DNA of 64,000 nucleotides from the NCBI GenBank assembly GCA_900215285.1, contig OCMG01000002.1, forward strand, positions 186,001 through 250,000, written 5' to 3'. Of the stretch, positions 27,137 to 36,121 are shown piece by piece; the first letter of the stretch is position 1, and each line of letters opens with the position of its first letter. The position numbers and the translations under genes were made by a program. The DNA comes from Ensifer adhaerens (GTDB taxonomy: Bacteria > Pseudomonadota > Alphaproteobacteria > Rhizobiales > Rhizobiaceae). The notes under the pieces were generated by a model that saw only the letters and a list, made by a program, of their open reading frames with translations, did no database searches and was not told where the DNA came from.

Positions 27137-27748
27137 ATGACAAAGCTTTCCATCGAGCCTCTGATCGATCCGACCGCCAAGGTGAAGGACTGCACCCTCG
27201 GCCGCTACACCGAAATCGCCGAACTCTGCCGCGTCAGCGAAACGGAGCTGGGCGATTACTCCTATATCGAGCGCGGCAGCATGGTCTGGTGCGCTACAAT
27301 CGGCAAGTTCGCCAATATCGCCGCCGATGTCCGCATCAATGCCACCAAGCATCCGATGTGGCGTGCAACGCTCCACCACTTCACCTATCGCGCCGGCGAT
27401 TACTGGCCGGATGCGGAGGATGAGAAGGACTTCTTCTCCTGGCGGCGCGAAAACCGTGTCACAATCGGCCACGACACATGGATCGGCCACGGCGCAATTC
27501 TTCTTCCCGGCGTCACAATCGGCAACGGCGCGGTCATCGGCGCAGGCGCTGTCGTCTCCAAGGATGTCGCCCCTTACACCATCGTCGGCGGTGTGCCGGC
27601 AGCGCCTATCCGCGAACGTTTCCCCAAGGAAATTGTCGAGCGTTTCGAAGCGCTTGCCTGGTGGGATTGGGAGCACGATGCGCTCCGCGGCGCACTCGAA
27701 GATTTCCGCGCGCTCGATGCCGAAGCGTTCCTCGCCAAATACGAATGA
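27137..27748 (+). CDS. Phosphonate-cluster hexapeptide-repeat transferase
   Basis: 203 aa left-handed beta-helix acyltransferase of the type regularly found in phn operons. Hexapeptide coils are visible ([20 protein letters not shown], then [20 protein letters not shown]), plus a loop insertion containing [15 protein letters not shown] and the closing [12 protein letters not shown]. It probably acetylates a phosphonate or aminophosphonate, analogous to PhnO, which is absent here. Last gene of the phnG-L transcript before the PHO-box array at 27763. Substrate inferred from context. Confidence 0.87.
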   Translation: MTKLSIEPLIDPTAKVKDCTLGRYTEIAELCRVSETELGDYSYIERGSMVWCATIGKFANIAADVRINATKHPMWRATLHHFTYRAGDYWPDAEDEKDFFSWRRENRVTIGHDTWIGHGAILLPGVTIGNGAVIGAGAVVSKDVAPYTIVGGVPAAPIRERFPKEIVERFEALAWWDWEHDALRGALEDFRALDAEAFLAKYE

Positions 27749-27762
27749 CGGCGTCACACGCG

Positions 27763-27813
27763 CTGTCACAAAACTGCAAAATCAAATTCAGAAAACTGCA
27801 ACAAATCTGACAT
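27763..27813. promoter_or_regulatory. Tandem PHO-box-like array before phnC
   Basis: CTGTCAC-AAAA-CTGCAAA (27763-27780) and CTGCAAC-AAAT-CTGACAT (27796-27813) are two 18-bp PHO-box-like units. Their half-sites all fall on an 11-bp grid (27763, 27774, 27796, 27807); the missing position 27785 holds a degenerate AATTCAG. The array starts 14 nt after the hexapeptide gene and ends 62 nt before the phnC ATG, so a PhoB-dependent promoter for phnCDE is likely. Confidence 0.65.
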
Positions 27814-27875
27814 CGCGGCTTCAAGCTCCCGCAGTAGCGTCTTTCCTAACAAATAATGAAACAGGGACTTGGTTC

Positions 27876-28703
27876 ATGTTCGAGCTCAGAGAAGTGAGCC
27901 GTGTGTTCGGCCGCAAGACCGCCGTCGATAGCGTCAGCTTCGCCATTCCCGCCGGGCAGATGGTTGGCGTGATCGGCCGTTCCGGCGCGGGCAAATCGAC
28001 TCTGATGCGCATGCTCAACCGCCTTACGGACCTGACTTCTGGCTCCATCGTGTTCGACGGCCTGGAGGTCTCCGCTCTCAAGGGCGGTGCGCTGCGCGCC
28101 TGGCATCGCGACTGCGCGATGATCTTCCAGCAGTTCAATCTCGTGCCGCGCCTCGACGTCCTGACCAATGTCATGCTGGGCCGCCTCAATCACCGCTCCA
28201 CAGCCATGAGCGTGCTGGGGCTCTTCACCCGCGAAGAGCGGATCATGGCGATTGCAGCGCTCGAACGCCTCGGTATCGAGCAGACTGCGCTTCAGCCGGC
28301 CGGCACCCTCTCCGGCGGCCAGCAGCAGCGCGTGGCGATCGCCCGCGCCCTCATGCAGCAGCCGAAGGTGCTGCTCGCGGACGAACCGATTGCCTCTCTC
28401 GACCCGATGAACGCGAAGATCGTGATGGATGCGCTGCGCGACATCAACGAGCGCGAGGGTATCACGGTCATCACCAACCTGCACACGCTCGATACCGCCC
28501 GCGCCTATTGCCAGCGCATTATCGGCATGGCCGGCGGCCGCGTCGTTTTCGACGGCACGCCTGCGGACCTGACGACCGAAGCGGTCAACCGCATCTATGG
28601 CGCGGACGGCGCCATCGACGAGACGATGACGTCCACGTCCATCAACCCGATCCCGGTCATGAAGCCCGCCGTGGCCGGTGCGCTCATGCCTGCCGTCAAC
28701 TGA
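27876..28703 (+). CDS. phnC: Phosphonate importer ATP-binding protein
   Basis: 275 aa. Walker A is [17 protein letters not shown], the signature [15 protein letters not shown], Walker [13 protein letters not shown], and the H-loop TNLHTLDTA has the leucine-containing variant common in PhnC. The [20 protein letters not shown]-loop region is diagnostic. ATG 27876 with AGGGA 9 nt upstream is the start; the frame is open ~550 nt further back in the intergenic region and the preceding gene. The C-terminal ~30 residues after NRIYG are low-complexity. With PhnD, PhnE1 and PhnE2 it forms the phosphonate importer. Confidence 0.94.
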   Translation: MFELREVSRVFGRKTAVDSVSFAIPAGQMVGVIGRSGAGKSTLMRMLNRLTDLTSGSIVFDGLEVSALKGGALRAWHRDCAMIFQQFNLVPRLDVLTNVMLGRLNHRSTAMSVLGLFTREERIMAIAALERLGIEQTALQPAGTLSGGQQQRVAIARALMQQPKVLLADEPIASLDPMNAKIVMDALRDINEREGITVITNLHTLDTARAYCQRIIGMAGGRVVFDGTPADLTTEAVNRIYGADGAIDETMTSTSINPIPVMKPAVAGALMPAVN

Positions 28704-28789
28704 CGGCGACAGTTCGCCCGCCAGCGTCAAAGGCAATCGTTGCAGCTTGAAGACTTTCCGGCAGATCGCCGGTTTTACTGGAGAAAACC

Positions 28790-29695
28790 ATGTTCAAGAA
28801 AGCCCTGCTTGCCGCTTCGGCGGTTCTCGCGCTCGCCGTCAATGCGGGTGCAGCCGATCTCAAGGAATTTCGCGTCGGCATCCTCGGCGGCGAAAACCAG
28901 ACGGACCGTCTGCGCAACTTCGCCTGCCTTCAGGACCACCTGAAGAAGGAATTCGGCTTCGAAAAGGTCTCGCTCTTTCCGGCTGCCGACTATGACGGCG
29001 TGATCCAGGGCCTCCTGGGCGGCACGCTCGACTTCGCCGAACTCGGCGCATCCGGCTTCGCCAACGTCTACCTGAAGAACCCGAAGGCCGTCACCCCGAT
29101 CCTGACGACCCAGCAGAACGACGGCTCGACCGGCTACTACTCCATCGGTCTCGCGCTGAAGTCGTCGGGCATCAAGGACATCAAGGATGCCAAGGGCAAG
29201 AAGCTCGGCTACGCCGATCCGGACTCCACTTCGGGTTACCTGATCCCGCTCACCCAGATTCCGAAGGACACGGGCGCGCCGAACGACAAATTCTTCTCGG
29301 CCACGCAGTTCAACGGCGGCCATGAGAACAACCTGCTCGCCGTCTATGACGGCAAGGTCGACGTTTCCGTGGATGACTCTTCGGGCATTGGCGATTTCGC
29401 TGACGGCTACACCTCCGGCACGTTCCACAAGCTCGTCGCCAAGGGCAAGGTCGATCCGTCCAAGCTCGTCGAAGTCTGGCGCTCGCCTCTGATCCCGAAT
29501 GGCCCGCTCGTCGTTCGCAACGAACTCGGCCAGGAATGGCAGGCCAAGCTCGCCAAGTTCTTCACGGACCTGCCGGCCAAGGACGCCAAGTGCTTCAGCG
29601 CCATCGAAGGCGGCGACTTCAAGGGCTACGTTCCGGTAACGGCCGACAACTACAAGGCCATCATCGACGTTCGCAAGCAGGCCATCGGCGGCTGA
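28790..29695 (+). CDS. phnD: Phosphonate importer periplasmic binding protein
   Basis: 301 aa. A signal peptide (MFKKALLAASAVLALAVNAG) is followed by a mature PhnD-type binding protein: EFRVGILGGENQTDRL, GTLDFAELGASGFANVY, and LGYADPDSTSGYLIP, whose Ser/Thr-rich turn contacts the phosphonate in the family. GGAG lies 6 nt before the ATG. It is separated from phnC by 86 nt and followed by a hairpin with a T-rich tail, which would make its message more abundant than that of the permeases. Confidence 0.94.
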   Translation: MFKKALLAASAVLALAVNAGAADLKEFRVGILGGENQTDRLRNFACLQDHLKKEFGFEKVSLFPAADYDGVIQGLLGGTLDFAELGASGFANVYLKNPKAVTPILTTQQNDGSTGYYSIGLALKSSGIKDIKDAKGKKLGYADPDSTSGYLIPLTQIPKDTGAPNDKFFSATQFNGGHENNLLAVYDGKVDVSVDDSSGIGDFADGYTSGTFHKLVAKGKVDPSKLVEVWRSPLIPNGPLVVRNELGQEWQAKLAKFFTDLPAKDAKCFSAIEGGDFKGYVPVTADNYKAIIDVRKQAIGG

Positions 29696-29714
29696 TCGAC
29701 CGACATCATGAAGG

Positions 29715-29748
29715 TGGGCGGCTCATCCGGGCCGCCCATTCTCTTGTT
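29715..29748 (+). terminator. Attenuating hairpin between phnD and phnE1
   Basis: An 8-bp perfect stem (TGGGCGGC / GCCGCCCA) with an 8-nt loop, followed by TTCTCTTGTT. Located 20 nt after the phnD stop and before the permease genes, as is usual for partial terminators or mRNA-stabilising hairpins behind binding-protein genes. Confidence 0.6.
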
Positions 29749-29793
29749 CGACCACAGCATGAGACTACCCCCGGAACACCTGACGGAGCTGCG

Positions 29794-30756
29794 ATGAGCG
29801 TCGCCCAAACCGAACCGGTCCTCAAAGAGGCCACGCGCGAGATTGTCGATGCCTGGGACAGGACCACATCGAGCCGCAGGCTTTACACGATCATCGGCCT
29901 CGTTCTCATTGCCATTGGTTTTGTCGGCTCCGTCCAATATGCCGACGAAGCGAATGCCGGGCATTTTTTCGAGCGCCTGCCGCACCTCTTCGACTTCCTG
30001 CAATGGCTAATCCCGAACGACTGGAACGATGTCTGGCGCGCCCTGTTTGGTCGACCGAGCCCGCTTGCCAATGGCAGCGAGGCCTATGACTTCGCCTCCG
30101 GCCGCGTCTACATCTGGCGCGATTTCTATATCCCCGAATATTTCGAACTGATGATCACGACACTCAACATCGCGATCTTCTCGACCATTTTCGGCTTTCT
30201 CATCGCCGTTCCGCTGGCCTTCATGTCGGCGCGCAACATCACGCCCTCGCCGGCCATCCGGTTCGGCGCGCGGCGTGTCTGCGAATTCCTGCGGGCCTTT
30301 CCGGAACTGGTCTTTGCCGGCCTCTTCGCCGCCGTCCTCTCCGCGGGCCCCGTCCCGGCCATCGCCGCCATCCTGCTGCATACGATCGGTGCGCTCGGCA
30401 AGCTGTTCTACGAGATCATTGAAAATATCGACATGAAGCCGGACGAAGGCGTCCGCTCGGTCGGCGGCACTCGGCTGGAGCGCATCCGCTTTGCCGCCCT
30501 TCCGCAGGTTCTGCCCAATCTGATTTCCTATGGCCTTCTGCGCCTGGAGATCAATGTGCGCGCCTCGACCATCATCGGCGCAGTCGGCGGCGGCGGTATC
30601 GGCGAGGAACTGCGTCTGGCAATTGCCCGCGGCTTCGGCGCCAAGACGCTGGCGCTGCTTCTGCTGCTCTTCCTGACGATCATGGCGGTCGATCAGCTTT
30701 CGGCCTGGCTGCGCAAGAAGCTCGTCGGCGAACACCAATTCCTGCTGGCGCATTGA
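29794..30756 (+). CDS. phnE: Phosphonate importer permease (first PhnE)
   Basis: 320 aa inner-membrane protein. One N-terminal span (~28-48, YTIIGLVLIAIGFVGSVQYA) is followed by a ~70-residue external loop and then the permease core, with AVPLAFMSARNITPSP and ENIDMKPDEGVRSVGGTRLE (EAA-type coupling loop). ATG 29794 with GGAG 5 nt upstream is chosen; the longer frame runs back through the gap and into phnD. It pairs with the second, longer PhnE immediately downstream (3-nt gap). Confidence 0.92.
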   Translation: MSVAQTEPVLKEATREIVDAWDRTTSSRRLYTIIGLVLIAIGFVGSVQYADEANAGHFFERLPHLFDFLQWLIPNDWNDVWRALFGRPSPLANGSEAYDFASGRVYIWRDFYIPEYFELMITTLNIAIFSTIFGFLIAVPLAFMSARNITPSPAIRFGARRVCEFLRAFPELVFAGLFAAVLSAGPVPAIAAILLHTIGALGKLFYEIIENIDMKPDEGVRSVGGTRLERIRFAALPQVLPNLISYGLLRLEINVRASTIIGAVGGGGIGEELRLAIARGFGAKTLALLLLLFLTIMAVDQLSAWLRKKLVGEHQFLLAH

Positions 30757-30759
30757 GGG

Positions 30760-32106
30760 ATGACCGCGATGACGATGATCAACACCTTCGACCGCCGTGA
30801 TATCGAGACACGCTTCCCCGAACTCCTGCATCGCACTCGCTGGCAGCGCTTCGGTGCGCCGCTCGTCGTGATCGGGACGCTGCTCTATGTCCTTTATGCC
30901 GTCTGGTTCTTCAACCTGCCAAAAATGGTGAACGAGGCCCATTGGGAACGCTTCAGCATCTACCTGCTGCAATGGGTGAGCTACGACGTGCAGCCGCAGT
31001 TCCGCGTCAAGGACAACGGCACGATAGACATCCGGTATCCGCGCTTCTCGGTTCTTGGCGACGATCCCAAGCAGCCGGACTGGATCAAGACGGAGACAGA
31101 CGGCTCCTATACCGTCGCCATGGCGCATGGCGTCCATATCGGACGTGACGAAACGGTGGTGAACGCGCATGGTACCAGCCTGACCATCAAGACATCCGGC
31201 GCGGCCCCCGCGGTGGTCGGTGCCCCACCAAGCTGGGTCAACGCAACGGCTGACAATGTGCAGGTTGATCTTGGACTATCCGGATGGCTCAGCATTGATG
31301 CCAACCGGGTGAAGGTCGTGAAACGTTTCTTCGGCTGGCCGAATTTCATCTTCGACCCGACATCGCCCTTCTTCGGCAAATCGACCGGCGAGGTTGTCAG
31401 CCTGCTCATCTCCGGCGATCGGCTTGATCCAAGCCAGTCGAACCTGTCGCTTGCCTTCGACAATTTCTGGAACAATATGACATGGCAGCATGGCGACGTG
31501 CTGACCAAGCTCTTCCAGACCATCGTCATGGCCTTCCTCGGCACGCTGCTCGGCGCTGTCGTCGGCTTCCCGCTAGCGTTCCTGGCCGCGCGCAACATCA
31601 CGCCGAACCGGCTGCTCAATACGAGCCTCAAGCGCTTCTTCGACTTCATGCGCTCGGTCGACATGCTCATCTGGGGCCTGTTCCTCACCCGCGCCTTCGG
31701 CCCCGGCCCCTTGTCCGGCAGTGGCGCCATCTTCCTCATGGAAGTTGGATCGCTCGGCAAGCTCTATGCCGAAGCGCTGGAAAATATCGACAACAAGCCG
31801 CGCGAGGGCATCCGTTCGGTCGGGGCCTCACCGATCGCGATCCAGCGTTACGGCGTGCTGCCGCAGGTCATGCCCGTCTTTGCCGGTCAGACGCTCTATC
31901 AGTGGGAATCCAACATCCGCGGCGCAACCATCATCGGCGCGATCGGCGCGGGCGGCATCGGCCTGAAGATCTGGGAAGCCATGCGCACCAACGACAACTG
32001 GCAGAACGTGGCCTACATGGTCGTTCTGCTGCTCATCGTGGTCTACGTCTTCGACATGATTTCCAACAAGCTGCGCAGCGCGATCGTCGGAGAAAAGATG
32101 ATCTGA
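30760..32106 (+). CDS. phnE: Phosphonate importer permease (second PhnE, with large insert)
   Basis: 448 aa, about 130 longer than the first PhnE. A membrane span at ~32-52 (FGAPLVVIGTLLYVLYAVWF) is followed by ~190 mostly hydrophilic residues with repeated short beta-like segments (DIRYPRFSVLG, SYTVAMAHGVHIG, SWVNATADNVQVDLGLSGW). The PhnE core then has VVGFPLAFLAARNITPN and LENIDNKPREGIRSVGA. The insert is presumably periplasmic. It ends 124 nt before the 2H-phosphoesterase-like gene. Dual PhnE permeases are usual in rhizobial phnCDEE operons. Confidence 0.9.
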   Translation: MTAMTMINTFDRRDIETRFPELLHRTRWQRFGAPLVVIGTLLYVLYAVWFFNLPKMVNEAHWERFSIYLLQWVSYDVQPQFRVKDNGTIDIRYPRFSVLGDDPKQPDWIKTETDGSYTVAMAHGVHIGRDETVVNAHGTSLTIKTSGAAPAVVGAPPSWVNATADNVQVDLGLSGWLSIDANRVKVVKRFFGWPNFIFDPTSPFFGKSTGEVVSLLISGDRLDPSQSNLSLAFDNFWNNMTWQHGDVLTKLFQTIVMAFLGTLLGAVVGFPLAFLAARNITPNRLLNTSLKRFFDFMRSVDMLIWGLFLTRAFGPGPLSGSGAIFLMEVGSLGKLYAEALENIDNKPREGIRSVGASPIAIQRYGVLPQVMPVFAGQTLYQWESNIRGATIIGAIGAGGIGLKIWEAMRTNDNWQNVAYMVVLLLIVVYVFDMISNKLRSAIVGEKMI

Positions 32107-32230
32107 CGATGCCGGTTTTCGACCAAAGGACTGTCATAATCGGGGCCTATCTGCGAGGCTTGAGTGCAAGCCACCCGATTCCCCGTTTGCCAGTCCCGAT
32201 CTGTTCAGTTTGAAGCCAAGGAAGCCTGCC

Positions 32231-32899
32231 TTGCGTTACGCGATCTATTTCTCCATGGGAGCCAACCATCCGCTCACCCGCGCCGCCGCCGGCTGGCTCG
32301 GTCGCGATGCCTTTGGCGAGGACGTGCCCGCCGCCACCGGCCGCGAGGAACTTGTGGCAGATCCGGTCCGATACGGCTTTCACGGTACGCTGAAGGCGCC
32401 GTTTCATCTGCGCGGCGGCATCGATCAGGCCAGCCTTTTCGATGCGTTTGACGAATTCTGCGCCGAGACGCCGGCTTTTGAAATTCCGGAGATCGTCATC
32501 GGCCAGCTCGGACCGTTCTTCGCTCTTGTGCCCGGCAAGGGCGCCAATGCCGGCATCAATGCGCTCGCCGCCGAATGCGTGAAAACATTTGACCCCTTCC
32601 GCGCGCCCTTGAGCGAGGCCGACATCGCGCGGCGCAAGCCCGATGCGCTGCCCGAACGGCAGCGGCAATATCTCCTCGAATGGGGTTACCCTTACGTCTT
32701 CGAGGAATTCAGATTTCACATGACATTGACTGGCGCGGTCCCCGAAGCCGACCGAAGCGATGTCAGAAGCAGGCTCGAGATGCATTTCGGCAGCTTTGCC
32801 GGAAAGCCGCTCGCCGCCTCGCATCTGGCGCTCTTCGTCGAGCCCGAGCGCGGCGCGCCCTTCCATGTCGAACGGATCAAGCCGCTGAAGACGGCATAA
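32231..32899 (+). CDS. DUF1045 phosphonate-operon protein, 2H-phosphoesterase-like
   Basis: 222 aa from the TTG at 32231 (AGGA 8 nt upstream); another TTG at 32210 is possible. It belongs to the DUF1045 family found in phn operons. Two HxT motifs, His51 in HGTLKAPF and His163 in HMTLTGAV, about 110 residues apart, are the hallmark of 2H phosphoesterases, which act on cyclic phosphates. C-P lyase produces a ribose 1,2-cyclic phosphate that PhnP opens in E. coli. No phnP is present here, so this protein may do that step (inference). phnM follows after 16 nt. Confidence 0.82.
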   Translation: MRYAIYFSMGANHPLTRAAAGWLGRDAFGEDVPAATGREELVADPVRYGFHGTLKAPFHLRGGIDQASLFDAFDEFCAETPAFEIPEIVIGQLGPFFALVPGKGANAGINALAAECVKTFDPFRAPLSEADIARRKPDALPERQRQYLLEWGYPYVFEEFRFHMTLTGAVPEADRSDVRSRLEMHFGSFAGKPLAASHLALFVEPERGAPFHVERIKPLKTA

Positions 32900-32915
32900 G
32901 GAAAGGCACACACCC

Positions 32916-34055
32916 ATGACTGCGGAATTTGTGATCAGAAACGCCCGGATCGTACTTGAAGATCAGGTTCAAGACGGCGCAATCCTCGTGCGTGACGGTC
33001 AGATCGCCGACATCTCCGCCGCATCCACAGCGCCGGGCGAGGATTTCGATGGCGATTACGTCATCCCCGGTCTGGTCGAACTCCATACCGACCATCTGGA
33101 ATCGCATTATTCTCCGCGCCCCGGCGTCCGCTGGAACATGATGTCGGCCATCCAGGCGCATGACGCCCAGATCTCCTCCTCCGGCATCACCACGGTGTTC
33201 GATTGCCTGCGCATGGGCGCCGACGAGGATGGCGGTTTCGATGATGGCGAAATGCGCATGATGGCCGATGCCCTGAAGCAGGCCGCTGACGAGGATCGCC
33301 TGCGCGCCGACCACTTCATCCACCTGCGTTGCGAAGTCTCGGCGCATAACGTGCTCGACCACTTCAACGCCTTCAGCGACGTCGCCGCCGTCCGCCTCGC
33401 CTCGCTGATGGACCACGCGCCCGGCCAGCGCCAGTTCCAGACGATGGACCAGTACACGCTGTATTACAAAACCAAGCGTGGGCTCTCCGACGAGCAGTTC
33501 GCGGAATTTGTGCAGCGCCGCCTCGAAGCCTCTGAAAAATATGCCAACAAGCATCGCATCGCCATTGCCGATTCCTGCCACGCGCGGGGCATTTCGATCG
33601 CCTCGCATGACGACGCCACGCTCGATCATGTTGAGGAAGCCAAGGGCTTCGGCGTGCGTCTGGCCGAGTTCCCGACCAGCATGGAAGCTGCAAAGGCTTC
33701 GCATGAGGCCGGCATGAGCGTGCTGATGGGCGCGCCGAATATCGTGCGCGGCAAGTCGCATTCCGGCAATATCGCCGCCCGCGATCTGGCTGAAAATGGC
33801 GTGCTCGACGTACTCTCGTCGGACTATGTGCCGCTCAGCCTCATCCACGCGCCGTTCATTCTCGCCGATACGCATGATGAGATCTCGCTGCCGCAGGCGC
33901 TCGCCATGGTGACCTCAACGCCAGCCCGCACCGTCGGCCTCGACGATCGCGGCCGCATTGCGCCGGGCCTGCGCGCCGATCTCGTACGCGTTCGCCGCAA
34001 TGACGGCGTGCCGGTCGTGCGTGGCGTCTGGCGTCAGGGCCGCCGGGTGGCGTAG
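32916..34055 (+). CDS. phnM: Ribose 1-methylphosphonate 5-triphosphate diphosphatase
   Basis: 379 aa amidohydrolase-superfamily enzyme that removes pyrophosphate from the PhnGHI product before PhnJ acts. N-terminal NARIVLEDQVQDGAILVRDG is followed by GLVELHTDHLESHY, with the metal ligands His57 and Asp59/His60. SVSAHN-like (CEVSAHNVLDHF), CHARGISIASHDDAT (His/Asp ligands) and MGAPNIVRGKSHSGN are PhnM blocks. AAGGAAAGG precedes the ATG. phnN starts 1 nt after its stop. Confidence 0.95.
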   Translation: MTAEFVIRNARIVLEDQVQDGAILVRDGQIADISAASTAPGEDFDGDYVIPGLVELHTDHLESHYSPRPGVRWNMMSAIQAHDAQISSSGITTVFDCLRMGADEDGGFDDGEMRMMADALKQAADEDRLRADHFIHLRCEVSAHNVLDHFNAFSDVAAVRLASLMDHAPGQRQFQTMDQYTLYYKTKRGLSDEQFAEFVQRRLEASEKYANKHRIAIADSCHARGISIASHDDATLDHVEEAKGFGVRLAEFPTSMEAAKASHEAGMSVLMGAPNIVRGKSHSGNIAARDLAENGVLDVLSSDYVPLSLIHAPFILADTHDEISLPQALAMVTSTPARTVGLDDRGRIAPGLRADLVRVRRNDGVPVVRGVWRQGRRVA

Positions 34056-34056
34056 C

Positions 34057-34620
34057 ATGAGCAAGGGAACGATCTTCGTCGTCGTCGGCCCGAGCGGCGC
34101 GGGCAAGGACAGCGTGATGAACCACGCACGCAGCAGGAAGGCGGGCGATGCGAACGTCCGCTTCGTCCGGCGCTACATCACCCGGCCCAAGGAGGCCGGC
34201 GGCGAGGATCATATTCCTGTCGACCATGCGGGGTTCAGTGACCTCGCGGCTTCTGGAAAGCTCGCCCTGCACTGGCAGGCCCATGGCCTCTTCTACGGCA
34301 TTCCGGCCGACACGCTGGATGATCTCGAAGCCGGCAAGGTGCTTGTCGTCAACGGTTCGCGTGCGGCCCTGCCGGTCTTTCGCGATGTCTATGGAGACAG
34401 TCTGAAAGTGGTCCTCGTGACCGCGCCTGCAGCCTTGCTGGCGGAAAGGCTGGCCGCTCGGGGTCGGGAAAGCGCTGAGAGCATCCTCAAGCGGCTGGAG
34501 CGCAGCGGCGAACTACGCGACGAAAGCATTGCCGACATCGTGATCGTCAACGACGGCGCGATCGAGGTGGCGGGCGACCGCTTTGCCGATTTCATGCGGG
34601 CCTGTCTCGCGACGGCGTGA
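34057..34620 (+). CDS. phnN: Ribose 1,5-bisphosphate phosphokinase
   Basis: 187 aa P-loop kinase of the guanylate-kinase fold that makes PRPP from ribose 1,5-bisphosphate, the final step of the C-P lyase pathway. Walker A is GPSGAGKDSVMNHA at ~10-23. VRRYITRPKEAGGEDHIPV is the PhnN substrate loop and VVNGSRAALPVFRDVYG is conserved. ATG 34057 lies 1 nt after the phnM stop; the open frame before it is the other reading of phnM. Last gene of the phn locus. Confidence 0.94.
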   Translation: MSKGTIFVVVGPSGAGKDSVMNHARSRKAGDANVRFVRRYITRPKEAGGEDHIPVDHAGFSDLAASGKLALHWQAHGLFYGIPADTLDDLEAGKVLVVNGSRAALPVFRDVYGDSLKVVLVTAPAALLAERLAARGRESAESILKRLERSGELRDESIADIVIVNDGAIEVAGDRFADFMRACLATA

Positions 34621-34828
34621 GCGTCGAAAATCACGGCCCGAGCAGACTGAAGACGCGTGCCACCAATCGTATCGCAAAGCCTTGCAGCATCGGGGGTACG
34701 ATACTAACTGTGACTGTGCATTGTCCCAGCCGAAAGCCAAGGCACGTAAGCGTTAACGTCAAGCAACGCGGCAAATCCGGCAGCCCCGTTTCCTCCAGAT
34801 GAATGGCGCTGCCCGCAGGAATCCGGAC

Positions 34829-35599
34829 ATGGACATCAAGACACCCACCTCTTCCCAGACCACTCCCAGCATCGAGCGCGTCCGTCACGAGTTGAAGCGG
34901 CGCACTTTGACGATTGCCAAAACGGAACGCCTCTCGCCCGGGATGCTGCGCCTCCATCTGACCGGCGAGGATCTCGCGGACTTTACCAGCCTTGCCCCCG
35001 ACGACCATATCAAGATCTTCATCCCGAACCCGAATGGCGAGCCCTTCATGCGCGACTACACGCCGCGTCGCTTCGACACGACGGCGCGCAGCCTCGTCAT
35101 CGACTTTGCCGTCCATGACGCAGGACCGGCCACGCTCTGGGCGCTCTCTGCGAAAGTGGGCGACACGCTGGCCATCGGCGGGCCCCGGGGCTCGGCAGTG
35201 ATAAGAGGTGCGATGGCGCATTGGCTGCTGATCGGCGACGAGGCGGCTTTACCCGCCATCGGCCGCCGGATCGAGGAAACGCCCGCCGGCGTTTCGGTCA
35301 CCAGCCTCGTCGCGGTCGCGCATGCCGAAGATGAACAGGCATTCGATAGCGCAGCCAGCCATATCGAACGCTGGATTCACCGCCCCCTGTCGGAAGGCGA
35401 CATGCCCGAGGCGCTCATCAATGCGCTTGAGACAATCGAGATAAAGCCGGGCACTTTTGTGTGGATCGCAGCCGAGGCGCGCGTTGCGAAGGCGCTTCGC
35501 ATGTACATGACTGAAAAGCGCGGTATTCAGGTCGGCTGGTTCAAGGCTTCCGGCTACTGGCAGAAGGGGGCGGAAGGGGCGCATATCTCGATAGACTGA
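34829..35599 (+). CDS. Siderophore-interacting flavoprotein (ferric-siderophore reductase family)
   Basis: 256 aa of the ViuB/SIP family. N-terminal FAD-binding barrel with MRDYTPRRFD (the RxYTxR flavin motif) and VIDFAVHDAGPATLWA. The C-terminal SIP domain has LLIGDEAALPAIGRRIEE, AAEARVAKALRMYMTEKRGI and GYWQKG. It probably reduces ferric siderophores in the cytoplasm with NAD(P)H. ATG 34829 with AGGA 8 nt upstream is preferred over ATG 34799. No siderophore uptake genes adjoin it. The 208-bp gap from phnN shows nothing I can name. Confidence 0.88.
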   Translation: MDIKTPTSSQTTPSIERVRHELKRRTLTIAKTERLSPGMLRLHLTGEDLADFTSLAPDDHIKIFIPNPNGEPFMRDYTPRRFDTTARSLVIDFAVHDAGPATLWALSAKVGDTLAIGGPRGSAVIRGAMAHWLLIGDEAALPAIGRRIEETPAGVSVTSLVAVAHAEDEQAFDSAASHIERWIHRPLSEGDMPEALINALETIEIKPGTFVWIAAEARVAKALRMYMTEKRGIQVGWFKASGYWQKGAEGAHISID

Positions 35600-35632
35600 T
35601 CGCGCCGCCAATCCCACACTCCGAGACCCGGA

Positions 35633-36013
35633 TCAGGGCGACCGGGTCCAGGTCACGGACTTGCAGACGATCTTGGCAAGTACGCAGCCGCGGGTCGTCA
35701 TCGAGTTGCCGTCAACGTCGACCTGCAGATTATAGGTCAGGCCCCGCTGCGGGTCCTGCGCCTTGCCCTCATATTTGCCGCTACCGGACGAGACGACATT
35801 CATGATGAGCTTGTCGCCGACCTTTTCGCTCGGCGTTCCCGGCTTGATCCAGAGATTGGTCGCGCAAAGGGCTGCGCCGCAGTTATCGATTTTCACGCGT
35901 GCCTTGCCGTCGCCACGTGACCATGTGCCCTTCATTGATGCATCTTCGGCAGCAAAGACCGAACTGCTGGCAAGAAAAACAAGGGCTGCGACGGCAATCG
36001 GGCGGTTCAACAT
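35633..36013 (-). CDS. DUF2147 family exported protein
   Basis: 126 aa. A signal peptide (NRPIAVAALVFLASSSVFA) precedes a compact DUF2147-type domain: MKGTWSRGDGKARVKIDNCG (residues ~24-43), NLWIKPGTPSEKVGDKL, then the beta-rich GKAQDPQRGLTYNLQVDVDG and the C-terminal GCVLAKIVCKSVTWTR. Two pairs of cysteines could form disulfides. ATG 36013 is chosen with GAGGAG 9 nt upstream. The family is widespread in proteobacterial periplasms and poorly understood. Divergent from the DUF1295 gene. Confidence 0.82.
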   Translation of the reverse strand: MLNRPIAVAALVFLASSSVFAAEDASMKGTWSRGDGKARVKIDNCGAALCATNLWIKPGTPSEKVGDKLIMNVVSSGSGKYEGKAQDPQRGLTYNLQVDVDGNSMTTRGCVLAKIVCKSVTWTRSP

Positions 36014-36121
36014 CGCGAATATCTCCTCAAAAGACTTGATTGTCCAAAGTACGGGCAGAAATTCACGTCGGATTGCTGTGACGCGAAATTCGTAATCCGG
36101 AACGCGCAAGCCCCCGTAATG

